A stretch of 64,000 bases of DNA from Todiramphus chloris collaris (lineage: Eukaryota; Chordata; Aves; Coraciiformes; Alcedinidae). The stretch lies in assembly GCA_025345505.1 (NCBI GenBank), contig JANVCC010010406.1:9508425-9572424 (forward strand), read 5' to 3'. Numbering within the stretch: the stretch's first letter is position 1; every line of letters begins with the position of its first letter. The notes under the pieces were generated by a model. The model was given only the letters and a program-made list of their open reading frames with translations, was not told the origin of the DNA and did no database searches. Of this stretch, positions 1 through 12,874 are shown piece after piece. Position numbers and translations under genes: made by a program.

Positions 1-620
1 ACGCATTTATTTACATTCCTGCTGCTATTGTCCCTCCTGCATCTTCCGCTGCCGCCGGCGGAGGCGCCGCCGCAGCCCCCGCCCCGCCCGGCTCGGCCCG
101 GCCCGGCCCGACCCCGCGGCCCGCCCGCCTGCATGTGCCGGTCACCCCGCCGCAGGGCAGGGCCGCTGGAGGAATGAACAAACGATGTGAAATAGGATGT
201 TTTGTGTAGATGAAGCATTCTTGTTACATACTGGTCGATTCGTGATATGTTTTAACTTATTGTCTGTGCTTATTTATTGCATTTTGGGTTTCTTAATAAA
301 TGTTTGAGCTAATATAAAACATATTACTTGACTTTTCCGGACACGTTTATATCAAGTTAATGTGAATGGATAAATAAAATCATTTTCAGTATGTGATATG
401 AAGAATTATAGATTTTGATGTGGCGTGTGAGATATGAGAGGTGTCTTGAACCGCAGGCAAAAAAAAAAAAAAAAACAAAGACAGGACTTCCTTCTATGGG
501 GATACACCGAGTCCTTTGTCACAAGTTTGGGGATAGTTTGCTTGCTTAAACTTTGCATTGAAGCCTTTCACTTGTCACAATTTTAATACTTCATGACTAA
601 TAAACTTTTGTTAATCTTTC
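1..620 (+). other. Possible 3' UTR / end of an upstream plus-strand gene (OTP expected by synteny)
   Basis: A very GC-rich segment (about 1-170) passes abruptly into an AT-rich, non-coding, TTT/ATT-rich stretch with three canonical AATAAA polyadenylation signals, at 295-300, 373-378 and 599-604. That composition is typical of a vertebrate terminal exon. No open frame resembling a homeodomain or its conserved C-terminal tail is present, so any coding part lies left of the window. In tetrapods the neighbour upstream of WDR41 in the same orientation is OTP, a hypothalamic homeobox gene. The assignment rests on that expectation and on composition, not on recognised sequence. It could equally be a noncoding RNA end or plain intergenic DNA. 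An A17 run sits at 459-475. Confidence 0.3.
20..172. promoter_or_regulatory. CpG-rich block
   Basis: This stretch is dense in CpG and GCC/GGCCC repeats, in sharp contrast to the AT-rich DNA that follows. Developmental homeobox genes often have CpG islands extending through the gene body, which would fit an OTP terminal exon, but the function cannot be read from the sequence. Confidence 0.5.
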
Positions 621-639
621 TGTGTGATTTGCCATTCAA

Positions 640-870
640 CAGCAAGAAACAAGAGCTTCCGCGGCCAAGCAAAGCGGGGGTGAGGGGAGAAGGGGAGTGG
701 GGCGGAGGGAGGCCGGGGCTGGGCGGGGACCTGGGGCAACCTACCCCGGGCCGGGCGGGCAGAGAGCGCAGCGGGGCCGGTGCGAGGCGGCGGGACGAGG
801 CCGGGAGACGAGGCCGGGAGTGCCGCGGCAGAGGAGGGCACCTCGCCTCTAATCGGTGCCGGCTGGCATA
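640..870. promoter_or_regulatory. CpG island-like block
   Basis: About 230 bp are strongly GC-rich with many CpG dinucleotides, G-runs (GGGGTGAGGGGAGAAGGGG) and a short imperfect duplication of a GACGAGGCCGGGAG-like unit near 793-820. Open frames run on both strands here, as expected from low stop-codon density in GC-rich DNA. None shows a recognisable domain. It could be a downstream CpG island of the gene to the left or an orphan regulatory island. Confidence 0.5.
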
Positions 871-1314
871 GTGAGTCCCACGGAAGAGAACCCTCGTTTT
901 TCCCTCGTCCAAACTTCCACACGGGGCTAAAACAGTGCAGGACTTTTGCAAGCATCGTACAGCCCGCTTTGGGTTTATTTTTTTCTTCTCCTCGCCCCTT
1001 CCTTTTTTTTTTTTTTTTTAAATGCAGTGCACTGAGATCTCTCCTCCTTGTACAGCAATTACACACTTCTTAATTACACACCTGAGAGTGCCCGGCTCCA
1101 TAGGTACCCGCAGAAGGGTCCTTGCCTGCCCCAAAGTGCATATTATGTATGTGTATTTAATTTAAAAGAGAAATAAAAGCAGAATAAATTATTGGTGATC
1201 CAGGCCATGAATGAGTCTGCTGGGGGGTCACCTGAGGAAGCAGCCCTGTGCTCTTCTGCAAGAACCTGTTCATGCAGGTGCCAAATCTGCCCAGGGTGCT
1301 CTCATCCTGAGGTA

Positions 1315-1352
1315 GAACAGACCAGACAGGACAAGACAAGACAGGTCTGTTC
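1315..1352. repeat. Short inverted repeat around an ACAGG/ACAAG-type simple repeat
   Basis: GAACAGACC at 1315-1323 is the exact reverse complement of GGTCTGTTC at 1344-1352. The 20-nt spacer consists of imperfect ACAGG/ACAAG pentamers. It could form a 9-bp hairpin. No function is implied. Confidence 0.6.
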
Positions 1353-4300
1353 CATAATCCATACCATAGTAATGCCTGGAATAAGAAGATGGTGTGGCCT
1401 GTACCTCCTTCCAGCTGTCCCTCTTAACGCCCCAGCCCAGCCTTGTGCGAGTTGCTTCTTTGTACCCCAGCTTAGCTCTGAGTTTGAAATTCATGATCAG
1501 TTTAGATCAGCCATCAAACATGGTGCCTATGGAGTAAGGCTGATCAGAGTACATCTGGACCACTATCCCTATCCCTACCTCTACCCCTGTGTGGGCCAAG
1601 GGGAACAGCAGTCCACCCACAATATCCCTTGTTCTTACCAGTTCCACAGTGACTCCCTCCCAGTGCTGTGGCCCACCAGGAAGACAAACAGGCCTGCATT
1701 TACATGCAGAGAAGTGCAAATCTCACTCTACTTCTCCCGAATGTATGGAAGGTTGTTTACAAGAATGTAATTCTTACAGCTGCTTTATATTGCTATAAGC
1801 AAGACAGCTTTATGATGTAGGAATGTCGTAAAATGCGTTATGGAAGATCTTTAAAAAATATGTGCTTTTTACCAGTAGAGGAAAATGCTCTCTTTGGCTG
1901 GGGGCAGTGGATTGAGATGCAACCTGTAAGATCCAACTCTTGACACCAAACACTGCAGCTCTGTGGAAGTGGCCTTACAAAAGTCCTTCAGCTTAATGCT
2001 TGCTCCTAAAACATCCATCATTTCCTCCACATTCTAATGCAACTGTTGTGCTGGTTATGAGCAAAGCTTTTTGATCCTACCCAACTTTTGTACAACATTT
2101 GTTTCCATGGCAATAGATCTCCATGTTCTGAGTCCTGGAGAATTTTGAAATTATTCATAACCTTAGCACCAGCCAAAGCTTTGCAACATAAAACATCTAA
2201 GTTGATGCTCTTATGTATTTAACATCGATGAAAAGAAAGGGACCACAGTTTTCACTCATACATGTTACAGGTTGTGTATGAATGATCTTATTACAAAATC
2301 TCACCCGCACTGATATTAAAAGATAGAAATTGAACAGCACGGACCTGTTCTACCTAACACTGTGAGCAGCTTTGTGTCGTTCATGTAAAGTGATCAAAAT
2401 AAGCGAGTGAATTCCATATAAATCAAAGAGAATATTTATGATGAATAACAATTAGCCTATTACTAAGTAGCTAACACCAGTCACTAGGACTGTTACAAGT
2501 TGAGCTTATTTGCTCACTTTAAGGTGCATTTTATCTTTGAGCAATTCCATCCAGTAAGTAGACTGAGATTTATGTTCATATATGTGGATTTATTTCCACA
2601 CTGGCACACATCCATGTAGGTTTACTTCTCTCTAAACACAACATCACCCCTAATGTCTATGGAATATACATAATGATAATGTTACTGAACCTTTCATTTG
2701 CTCTCTTGATGAAATGTGTTGACACTCTCTCTCTCCTCTCTTCCTCCTCTCAAATCCCTGTGGAAGGCAGAATCTGCCCGTACCTGCTGCTGGAGACTGC
2801 ATTCACTGAGCAATTACTAACATCAGAAGAAAGTTTGTGCAAGGCAAGGGATCAAATAACATTGCAGCATGGATTATATTATCGTACTAGCAGCAACGAT
2901 CCCTGCTCTTAGAAATGAAAATGTGGTTTAATTCGTGTTGTAGTCTTTAAGTTTTCATTTTTCAGAATAAAAATCTCTGCACATGAAAATGTATCTTGCA
3001 GTAATGCAAGTATGGCAGTTAACCTGTCAGTTGAAAGTATGTAACCTTCCTTTTCTCCTTTTCATGACAAAGGTAATCTCATCTGAGGGCATTTATGTGA
3101 AGAAATAACAGCATGGCATGGTGAAACCACTGGCTCATTAATCCTGGCATCTACTTCCTGCAGGGCTTCTTGATTAGTTAGATTCATTCATCGGATATTT
3201 CAGAGTTTTTGATTTCTCACTACTGGCTAGGTTCACCGAGTTCAGGCTAAATTGAGCCAGAAGCAATGTTTATTAGTAATTTTGTAATACAGACTACTCT
3301 AATAATTCAGTACAAATATCTCATTTGAAATATATCCATTCACCCTAACACCTAATGCAGTTTGCAGCTGTGTTCAGAGAGAACCGAGAGAACACAAGTG
3401 ATTGGGCATGTATTTTCTAAATTATTAATATGAGAGCTAATAGCAAACTCCTCTTCATTTCCAATGCTGGAATTAAGAACTCTTTTTTTTTTTTTTTTTT
3501 AAAGCAAGCCCTGATATGGAGGTGGCCAACTCCTGCCTACCTCTAAGGCTGAGCTCTGGGTGGTTGGTCTGGGCAGCATGGCCTATCCAGCCTTTCAGCA
3601 TAGAGACAAAAGGGAGAACAAAGGAATTTTAGTTTTTCCCTCATGTGTGCTATTAACATAGGAAAAAAAATATGAACACTGCAAAAAGAAAAGGAAGAGG
3701 ACACATCATAAATAAGCATCCTGTAATGCCACAGATCTATTTCAGCTGTTTGATAGCCATAATAGAGTTACAGCTGGGACAGAAGCGACAAAGAAGCAAA
3801 GACCCCTATCCTGCAGCCTTTAAAGCCCATGCTGACCTGCCTGTGAATTCAGCAGATTCATTTGTGAAGTTTTGCAGGATTTGTGCTCAAAATTGTTCTG
3901 TCAGAAAGCTCCCCCCCATTCTAGAAATTCTCTTTCCTAAAAGAACTAAGAGGACACCTTGGAAGCGTTCAAATATCTGATCACAACTTGTGCCACATCA
4001 GGTCATCCATCCATGGGTAGAGGTGGGACTTGAGAAACAGTTTGACTTTATGAATTCATGCAAAGTACCCAAAATCTCTGGGCAAGACAGCTGGCAGCCA
4101 TGGCTTAACTTGGAGAAAAAGAATTTGCCCTGGAAGACATAGGACCTACAGGCTCCTTTTGAACATCATGAATCAATCATCACCTGTGGCATTGATGTAA
4201 CTGTGAGAGGAAAACAGAGGTGATGGAGGGGGGAGTAGGGACAGCACGGTTTTAATTTTTCACCTCATCACCACAAGAATAGCAGCAAGAGCCAGAGAGG

Positions 4301-5324
4301 CTGGTCATGCCTGGGATGTGGTAGGGGACTTTCTTTGATTAACTGTCATCCTTTTATTTGAGTCGTGCTCATAGGTCTGTGTTAATAACCATGTAAGGCC
4401 CTCTGTGAGATTTACTTCTATTCCTTAGGGAAAGAACAGCAGGAGGGTGTCTCTCTTCATGGTCCTCACAGCCAGGGCTCATGCACAGATGAGCCTATCT
4501 TTGTCTTCCACCTGGGATGTTGTACAATGGTATGGGTGGGAGGTCGCCTCTCTCATTTGCCGATAAATTGTGCCTGCTTCTCCCGAGATTGTCTTTGAGG
4601 CTCAAGAGCTCTGCTTCACCTTTACATTGTATTGTTCATCAACACTTATGCTTAAATACATTTTTTAGAGCTAAATTTTTTATATGCTTTGATAAGCCTT
4701 GAAATCTGACAGAGGAGAATTGCTCCCCAGGAGGAAAGAATCCAGAGGATTTGCTATTGGAGTTTACACAACTGTTCTGCAGAGATTCTTCGAAGGTCGA
4801 GAAGGAAAATGCAGAATATGCTTAATACACTGTCTGTGAGTGTGATGTTCTCTCCTGACCCCTGTACACAGTTTGTACCTTGGAGTATGAAGTCTGATTA
4901 GCTTTTTCTCACAGCGCTGGAAGCATCATGGTAGTGATCCAAAAAGTACTTTCAAAAAAAAACCCCAAAGCAAACTATGGACTTTCTTTCACTGACCTCT
5001 GCTACAGTGCATTTCATAAGCTGACAATGCACCCTGTAAGGACACATTTCTTTTTTACTAGTTCCAATTTATTGCCCTTTAATATAATTTAAGTGGCAGC
5101 TATGATTCCCTGTGGCTCCTTTACAAGCTTTTAAGGTTTATTTTTTTGCTAACTTTTTAAAGAGCATTTCAGAATGACTGTGAGCATCCTCCCCTATTGT
5201 TGGTATACAATAATTAAAAGGAAGTATCATCTCTCTCCTGTTTCAAAACATAAACATTACTTCATAATAAATTTCCCATGTACTGTAAGGCCATGAAGTT
5301 GAGCTTCCCACTCTATACCACATT

Positions 5325-5664
5325 CTAGTCAAAACTTGATTTGACTGTAACACGAGGACTCCTCGTGTTATTGTATCCGGAGGATTTGGTTGTGCCACAG
5401 ACACAGTCAATGTAAGTCAACAATACGCTGGGTGAGCGGTAGACATAATATTCAAAGGGGTCACAGTGTGGTCTGTTCTTTGCCACAGCCATTACATAGT
5501 GTTCTTTCATGTCCCCTGGGCCTCTGAGGCCAGGATGCACTCAGGGAGTCCTTGGCAGGGAGGGCGTCTCTCATTTCAGCAATATCATCTGGCTTACAGG
5601 CTTCTGTTGCTAGGCAGATACCCACTGAATTCAGAATTATAAACAAAAGTGACTGTAAAAACAT
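5325..5664 (-). other. Unrecognised minus-strand frames, signal-peptide-like start (low confidence)
   Basis: On the minus strand an ATG at 5664 opens a 67-codon frame. Its first 19 or so residues are strongly hydrophobic (MFLQSLLFIILNSVGICLA) and are followed by a polar, Cys-containing stretch. A second frame overlaps it at 5461-5540 and continues to 5325. That one has a Cys-rich segment containing a CVCG motif. Neither frame matches a family I can name. The two frames are offset, so if this were one old coding exon it would be broken by a frameshift. A TTTTTACAG acceptor-like string follows the ATG. A chance open frame is the default explanation. Confidence 0.15.
5349..5369. repeat. Short perfect inverted repeat
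   Basis: AACACGAGG at 5349-5357 and CCTCGTGTT at 5361-5369 are perfect 9-bp reverse complements separated by three bases. It lies inside the unrecognised minus-strand frame. No T-run follows and no function is assigned. Confidence 0.7.
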
Positions 5665-7471
5665 ATTTCAGCAGCTACATGGCCACAAAATGTCACCAGA
5701 AATTAACCAGCTTTGCTCTTTCAACTGGAGAACAAAATGAGAAGTCTACAGAAGGTCAGACATATAAAAATGCATTGAGATGAACAGGGAAGAATATTAA
5801 ATTACTAAATAAAGAATTGCACTTGGTGCAGTTAGTGGCTTTAATCTTTGTGTCTATTATAAGCAGTAATTAACACCCACAACTGTATTCATTGTCAGCT
5901 TTTGTTCTTATCTTCAGGTCTTGGTAGCAAATAAATGACTCATACTTTATTCTTGAAATTTTAATTACTATAAGAAATACTTGAAGATAATTCCACTATA
6001 TTTTATATTACTGTCACTTTGCCCTTTTTGCTTTAACTCCTGTGCAATTTTAAGATCAAGTTTGTGCAAACTGCGACTGGACAGTTTCCCACAGGGGTGG
6101 GGAATCCTGCTGGGCTCTGAGGGACGCCATCTAGATAGGGACAGATACAAAGGAGATGCTTTCTAAAGGAAGTGAGATCCTGTGCTAATAGTTGATTGCT
6201 CTGGTCTTTCTTCATATCTCACACAAGAAGCTGCTGCCTCTGACCTACTTATCACATGCTTCGTATCTTCACTTAAACCAGACTGTTGTTATTTCTGTTG
6301 AAGCTGATTCTTGGTCCATCTACAATAAATTGCTCTAATAGTCCTTCATTCATTATCTCCTCCTCTCTTAGCTTCTTCAGCAGGGCATAAATCTGTAGAT
6401 TTCATTCATGGATGTTATAGTCAATCAATTACAACCAAAACATAAAGCCAGCTTGCTGCTTGATGCCTTCCATACACATCTTTCTTTATGTTATAACTCT
6501 GTCAGCAGCTGGTTACACCATTACTTGCTAAATGAAAGCGTCCAGTATTGCAGGTATTTTTTTTTTTGAAAAGCACTTAAGTGTCTTGGTACCTAAGTCT
6601 CCTCTTCAAAGTAATGTAGGCTGCCAAGTTGCATCAATGTTAATCCTCTTGTTACCTTCACTAGCGTCTTATAAAACTCCACAACTAGTACAGAATTTTC
6701 TTCTTTATCAATGTGCCCCAAACTTATTCTGTTCAAAGTCTCTACCAAAACACAAATCCCTTCTTTCCATTAATTGCACTGTTTTGATCCTGGCCATCTT
6801 TGACATTGCAGTTGCCCAGTCATTCTACAGGTAGTCTTTGTTCCAAGACACAAAGTCCCGTCTCATCTTTAAATCTCATCTTGATCCATGTATTTTACCT
6901 CTAGCTTCAGAATGAATTTAGAATCAGAGCAGTTTGGAGTCCTATACATAAAAGATTATGTACCTGCCTACTCCTGCTTTCATTGATGCCTCTAGGATTT
7001 TGACATATTACATATTCTTGTGATTACCTATGTGAATCACACCAGGTAAAAAAGGACCTAGCCCACCATTCCTGGCTGTGCCTTTTGCCCTTACTGTCAG
7101 CCGTCATCATGTGTGCCTCTCCACTGGTGAACCTCCACAAAATGACTTTGATAACTATAGATCACATCTAGGTCTTCTCATTTCCAAATTGGCAGGAAAA
7201 AAAACTCAGATGAGCTGGCACTTGACCCATCAGCAATTGTTTAGTGATAAAAGCTTTCCTCATTCTATATTATCAGGGAGGTTTTACTCTGTGCTGCCTC
7301 ATATCAGTGTCTGTGCTGCAGCAGAAAATCCCCAACCTGTCCTGTTTGTCTCAGCACAAGTTTCGTAAGAGGCTCCCAATGAAGCACGTTGAAAGGCAAA
7401 GGCATTTGGAGTCCCACTTGTGCTCTAGCCAAACGGTGCTGCCAGGAGTAGTTGTGTACAAGGGCAGGCCA

Positions 7472-8533
7472 TCATAGAATCATAGAATGGTAGGGACCTC
7501 TGGAGATCATCAAGTCCAACCTCTCTGCCAGAGCGGAAACACCTAGGGCAGGCAACACAGGAACAGATATAGGTAGATCTTGAAAGTCTCTGGAGAAGAG
7601 GACTCCACAACCTCTCCAGGCAGCCTGTTCCAGTGCTCTGTCACTCTCACAGTGAAGAAGTTTTCCCTCGTGTTGAAGAAGAACTTGTTGTGTTTGAGCT
7701 TGCTACCATTACCCCTAGTCCTATCACAAGGCATAACTGAAAACAGATTAGCCCCTTCAGATATTTGTAAACATTAATTAGATCCCCTCTCAGTCTTCTC
7801 TTTTCCAGGCTAAACAGTCCCAGGGCTCACAGCTTTATCTCCTAAGAGAGATGTTCCAGTCCCTTCATCATCTTTGTAGCTCTCCGTTGGACTCTCTCTA
7901 GTACTTCCCTGTCATTCTTGAACTGGGGAGCCCAGAACTGGACACAATACTCCAGATGTCGTCTCACTAGGGCAGAGTAGAGGGGTAGGAGAACCTTCCT
8001 TGACCTGTTGGCCATACTCTTCTTTATACACCCCAGGATACCATTTGCCTTCCTGGCCACAAGGGCACCTTGCTGGTCTATGGTTAACTTCTTGTACACC
8101 AGAACTCCAAGGTCGCTCTCCATGGAGCTGCTTTCCAATGGGTCTACCCCTAACCTGTACCAGTACATGGTGTTGTTCCTTCCCAGATGTAGGACTCTAC
8201 ACTTATCTATGTTGAACTTCATTAGGTTTCCCTTTGCCCAGCTCTCCAGTTGGTCCAAATCTCACTGAATGGCAGCACAGCCTTCAGGTGTATCAGCCAC
8301 TCCTCACAGTTTAGTATCCTGAGCAAACTGTCTGAGGATCACTCTATCCATTCAGCCAGGTCACTGATGAAGATACTGAGTAAGACTGCACTCAGAACTG
8401 ACTCCTGGGGATCACCACTACTTACAGGTCTCCTGCTGGACTCTACCCCACTGATCACAACCCTCTGAGCTCTATTGTTCATCCAGTTCTCAACCCCTCT
8501 CACTGTCTGCTCTTCTAACCTAATCACTTCCAC
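7472..8533 (-). mobile_element. CR1 LINE, 5'-truncated and decayed
   Basis: The plus-strand left edge reads TCATAGAATCATAGAATGG followed by the conserved CR1 tail (GGACCTCTGGAGATCATCAAG), so the element's 3' end is at 7472 and it runs on the minus strand. Upstream, minus-strand frames recover the C-terminal half of the CR1 reverse transcriptase in three pieces. These are a piece with an RRPVSSGDPQES-like RT core (8339-8533), a 138-codon piece containing LPLYSALVRRHLEYCVQFWA (7842-8258), and the C-terminal GNGSKLK / [20 protein letters not shown] region (7543-7734). Frame changes and stops between the pieces show that it is dead. The 5' half of the element is missing. Confidence 0.93.
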
Positions 8534-10932
8534 AGCTTTTGAGAGACTAACATGGTCTCAGGAGTACCTGTATGAGATGCCTCTGCTTACTTCTGAGTCT
8601 GCTTTGCCTTGCACAGGAAAGCAACGCACTAACATTTCTCTTAGCCTCGCATACCTCTGGAGAAATATCCATAATGCAGTGCATTGTAGAGACCTAGAGA
8701 CCTAGAGTCTGTTCTGCTTTACATCATCATCCTAGGGATCAAGTGGTTCTCACTTACCTTGTCTTTACCAAGGATTATAGCAGCACTCCTGCATTTGCTA
8801 GAGGTAGGTTTGCATTTTCATTCATTCCAAGTTGGTTTGAGAGCCTGCATCAATGCACTTGAGGCTGATATTCAAGTTAGTGGCACCTGAAACTCTTCAA
8901 GCCTTATGCTGGATTTCTTGGTGCCAAGGCTCTCTGAATATCATATTCTCAGATTGCTGCATGGGTCATTGGACCCTTGAGGCACATAGAAAATCCTCAG
9001 GTACTCGGAGTTTATTCTTATCATCTGAATTCAGACTGCAGTTTATAGTCATTTGGGGAGAGAATGATAGGCACAGGAGATGGATGGCAGGCTTTCATAG
9101 CAGAGTGGAGGAGATCCTGTTCCTCTTGGTTGCCTAAGTGGGAGACCAGGCTGCAGCAGCCCTGCTCGAAATCACTCCTTGCTGGCATCAATTTAGGTAC
9201 CATAGCACATTCAAATGTCCTAAATTTCAGCAATGTTCCTGCAATCACTCAGGGCATATCTCTGATGATTCTAAAGGGTGCCAAGAATAAGCCAATAGGA
9301 AATTCAAAGCACCAGCTTTCTGCTGAATTTAGGTTGTCTGTAGTTGGCTGAATGTGACTCGGGCGCCACTGCAGGACTTTGTCTTGTGCACAGAAATCTA
9401 TTGCCAGGGCTTGGAGCCCAAAATGCAATCCCAGACATGATTCACTGGCCTGAAGTTGTATTTGGCGAGTGATAATATAAATTCTAGAATCTTACTATGG
9501 TTTATTTACTGGTCATATTAGCATGCGAACTGATTCACATTGCCACAGAAAACCCTTGCTTGCATATGAATGTTATTATGCTATCAACTGCTTCTGATAC
9601 CTCACAGATTTTTTTCTATTTTCTCCCTCCTAATCTATTTCTTTTAGGCCAACAACCCTGCTTCAATGCCAGCATCTGCCTTTCTAATAATGTAACTATT
9701 TACTGCATCATTGTGCTCTACTCTCATTTCATGTTGTCACACTCTCCACGACATTATTTGAAAATTGTCAAAACCCTCAGTGAGAAATTTCTACCAGAGG
9801 GAAAATGAGAAATGCAAACGCTGCAGCCTGGTTACCATGGAAAGATACGGGGATTGAAGTCATGCCATGTCTCTCCAGTGTGACCTCCTTCTGGACTCAG
9901 GCTGAGACACTCAGACTGCATGTGGTACAAAAGCCGATGCTTGGTTTATCTTGCCATACGTCCTTTCAGAATAAGTGTTCTGAGACCCTCTGAACAGCTC
10001 TACACCATGTTTCCATCTTTGTACTTTGTGTCTTCTCGTCAACAGAGGTCACTAATTTCTCCAGCAACAAATGTCCATGCAACAATCAGTGAATTATTAT
10101 AAAAACGGGAATTGCTTGTATTGAGTTATATCCCCAGGACTGAGTGAGCCTGACTTAGGCTAAGTGGCTTTAACTGAACTAAATGCGCTAGATAAATGAG
10201 AAGCAAAAATAACTGAGTGAGTACGTTGGATGGAGTGTTTGTTACCAGCAAGCACCAAATGTTCCCCTGAGCTCAGTCCCCAACCAACTCTTTTTCTGGC
10301 TGCTCACAGTTGTTTGTCAAAGTGATTCTTAGCAATAAAGAAATAGATTGGATTTGCAGTGCCCCCTCAAAGCCCTCCTACTGCATGGCCTCTGCAGGCT
10401 GTGGTAGCCCAGGACACGCTACAGTCATCATGCTCATGGTAGGGAAGAAATAACATTTGGAAGAAGAAGTATTTTAGGAAGAATGGTACATTTAGATAAT
10501 CAAGCGTTTAGGGCAGTGTGGCTGCATGAGAGCACACCTCTAGGATGTTGCCCAGTATTTTCATACTGTTTTCCAACTTCCATCCCACGTGCCCCAGAAC
10601 TCCGCCAAAGCTACCTCTGAACCAGGTGGTGGCTGCCAAGCTGCTCAGATGCCCCAGTGCAGAGGGATGTATTTGGCACCAGCAACTCCCTGCTTCCCTG
10701 AGGGGCAGCATGTATCTCAATCTCCATGAGCTGCTTCCAGCTGGAGTGGATGCATCAGGAGTTAGCCCAGTCCATTCACACTCCAGAGGTCAGAAACACT
10801 CCTTTTCAGGTGTCACACCAGTGCCCTTTGCTATACAGATGGAGGTTAGCAAGCTTCTGCAGAAGATGCCACCACAGAAGGGAGCAGCTCAGTGATTACT
10901 AGTCTGGCTGATACTTGTTAGTGTCTCCTTCT

Positions 10933-10976
10933 CTGGTTAATTTGTGGAAATGTGCAACCCATTATTCATTATGTAA
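10933..10976 (+). repeat. Copy 1 of a dispersed direct repeat of about 45 bp
   Basis: This 44-bp segment (core GGAAATGTGCAACCCATTAT) recurs almost exactly at 12875-12922. The only differences are a 4-bp TTTG expansion and a T/G change near the 3' end. The repeat family is not recognised. Confidence 0.85.
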
Positions 10977-12874
10977 CATGCTAGGAGCACAAGGACCGCC
11001 TCTTCTGTAGCTGGTGGAACAAGAAGTCTCCAAAAGATACTGAGGTCTGCTTTGTAACCAAACAGTTTAAGACTAACGAAGACAGAATGTTCCTCAGCTG
11101 TTCCACAAGCTTCTGACTAGAACAAAGTAATTTATTTCTGGAACCAGCACTGAAGGGAATGAGGGCTATCTGCAGTTTAAAAAAACCAGAATTTGTAGTG
11201 GTACATATTTGGAGTCTCTCTTCTCAATAAACAAAACAAATACAAACCAGTATTGTGTGCTTATATGGCATACAACTGTGTGATGTCTGCATATATTTTT
11301 CCATGTAATACACATTATATTGTGTCAAGCTTTATCTTCTGTGTTTTGAAAATCCACCCATGAAATTACATATTTTCCCATATCTGACATGGCTGTACAG
11401 ATTACTTTTCCTAATGCTGATAAGAAAAATATATACTAAAAAATAACACTCCTCCCTCAACAAATCAAACCAGAAATACACATTAATTTGCTCATAATTT
11501 TCAACCAAATCAATTATCAGAATGTCTTCAGAATAAAACTGGTGTAATTTTAAAAGTTTTTTTGGTTAATCCAATGAGGCTACTAAATTTTGCTAAGAAT
11601 TAAAGATGTGAAGTCAAAAAGCTTTTTTTTTTCAGCTCAGCCATGTTGAATAGCAATTACACATTCTGAGCAATCATACAACTTCTTTAATCAAATGAGG
11701 TAATATGAAATTGGCTAGATTTTCCTCAATACTTTCAACTTCAGTGAAAAATACAATAATTAAACTCTCGGTACAATAACTTTCAAACCTCTGTGCACTC
11801 TCAGCCCCCTCCCTTCTTTTCTCTCTGGATAATAAATCCTTATGAAAGCTGCCACCACTACTGAGACAGGTTGTGAAATTGTTTAATAATGTTGACTCAA
11901 GTAGTGACATAATTTGGAGACTTTTGGTTTTCTTGCAACAACTTGAAAGACAACTGCAAGCTGCCGGGTGTGACAGAGCAGATACAGTCCTCATCAGCAG
12001 GAGGGAACGTATTTGTAGCAATGGGGGCTTTGTGTCCCCTGTGGGGATCAAGGTGAGTCACCTTTAGGGGGTGGAAAAGATGGTATTGTCATCTTTCTCC
12101 TTCTCTGGTGGCCCATCTTACAAGCCCTTCTTTGAAACACGGCTCTTAGAACAGGGACGGACACAGGTGAGTTAATGACTCATATTTTAGAGGCCAGGCA
12201 GGGTGTCCAAGCCACTCTTGACAGTCCAAGCAAAACATTTCAGCGTGACTGGAGAATAAAAACACCCAGTGGGAAGTAATCCCCACAGAGACAGTTGCTT
12301 TCCCCATTCTGAGAAGCAACAGTTGCATGAGGTCCCAGACTCTTGCTGAACCTTGTGTGGAGTCAGCAGTTGGACTCTGGAAACATCTGTTTTACAAAAC
12401 TGATAATTTCCCCTTGGAAGACACAAATGTGCTTTAAGGAGATTAAGAATGATCCCACTCAATGTCACGCTTTTGGTCTACAAACAGTGTTAGGCTAACT
12501 CCAGCAAAAATTATCAGGGTGTGTCTCAACTGGTTTTACACTGGGAAAAAAACCCACCTCTGTTTTTCCTTGTACAGGAGGTGGTGTGACTCTGAGCACC
12601 CCTGCTCTGGTATGAGAACCCATCACGTTTCAAAAGGCAGTTCAGCTCCCATGTAGTACTGCAAAATAATAAAAACCCAAATATATTGTGGGTTTAGAAG
12701 TATATATTTAATAAATCTGAACATTATCTGTTTAAAAGGATGTAAAATGTCTGTCTCTCAAAAGCTGTGCTGTAATTCTAAGGATGCCATGGAAAGAAGA
12801 AAAAAAAATTACTAGCTCTAGTAACAGATGTGAAATTACATTAGATAAATATAATCATTAGTTTCAGTCTCACC

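Larger units (their letters stand above)
871..7471. other. Intergenic DNA, no supported gene
   Basis: This is ordinary AT-leaning vertebrate intergenic DNA with homopolymer tracts (T17 at 1003-1019, T18 at 3483-3500). I recognise no exon, RNA gene or complete transposon. Details listed separately are a short inverted repeat near 1315-1352 and a minus-strand pair of frames at 5325-5664 that begins with a signal-peptide-like sequence. Confidence 0.6.

Noticed and set aside
1564-1590. Telomere-like CTATCCCTATCCCTACC string
   Set aside because: Only two or three imperfect units and not the TTAGGG/CCCTAA repeat; simple-sequence coincidence.
1192-1770. 192-codon plus-strand open frame, also open on the minus strand
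   Set aside because: No domain, simple-repeat content (ACAGG/ACAAG), and open frames on both strands suggest chance.
10545-10895. 116-codon plus-strand frame
   Set aside because: No domain or splice context; consistent with chance.
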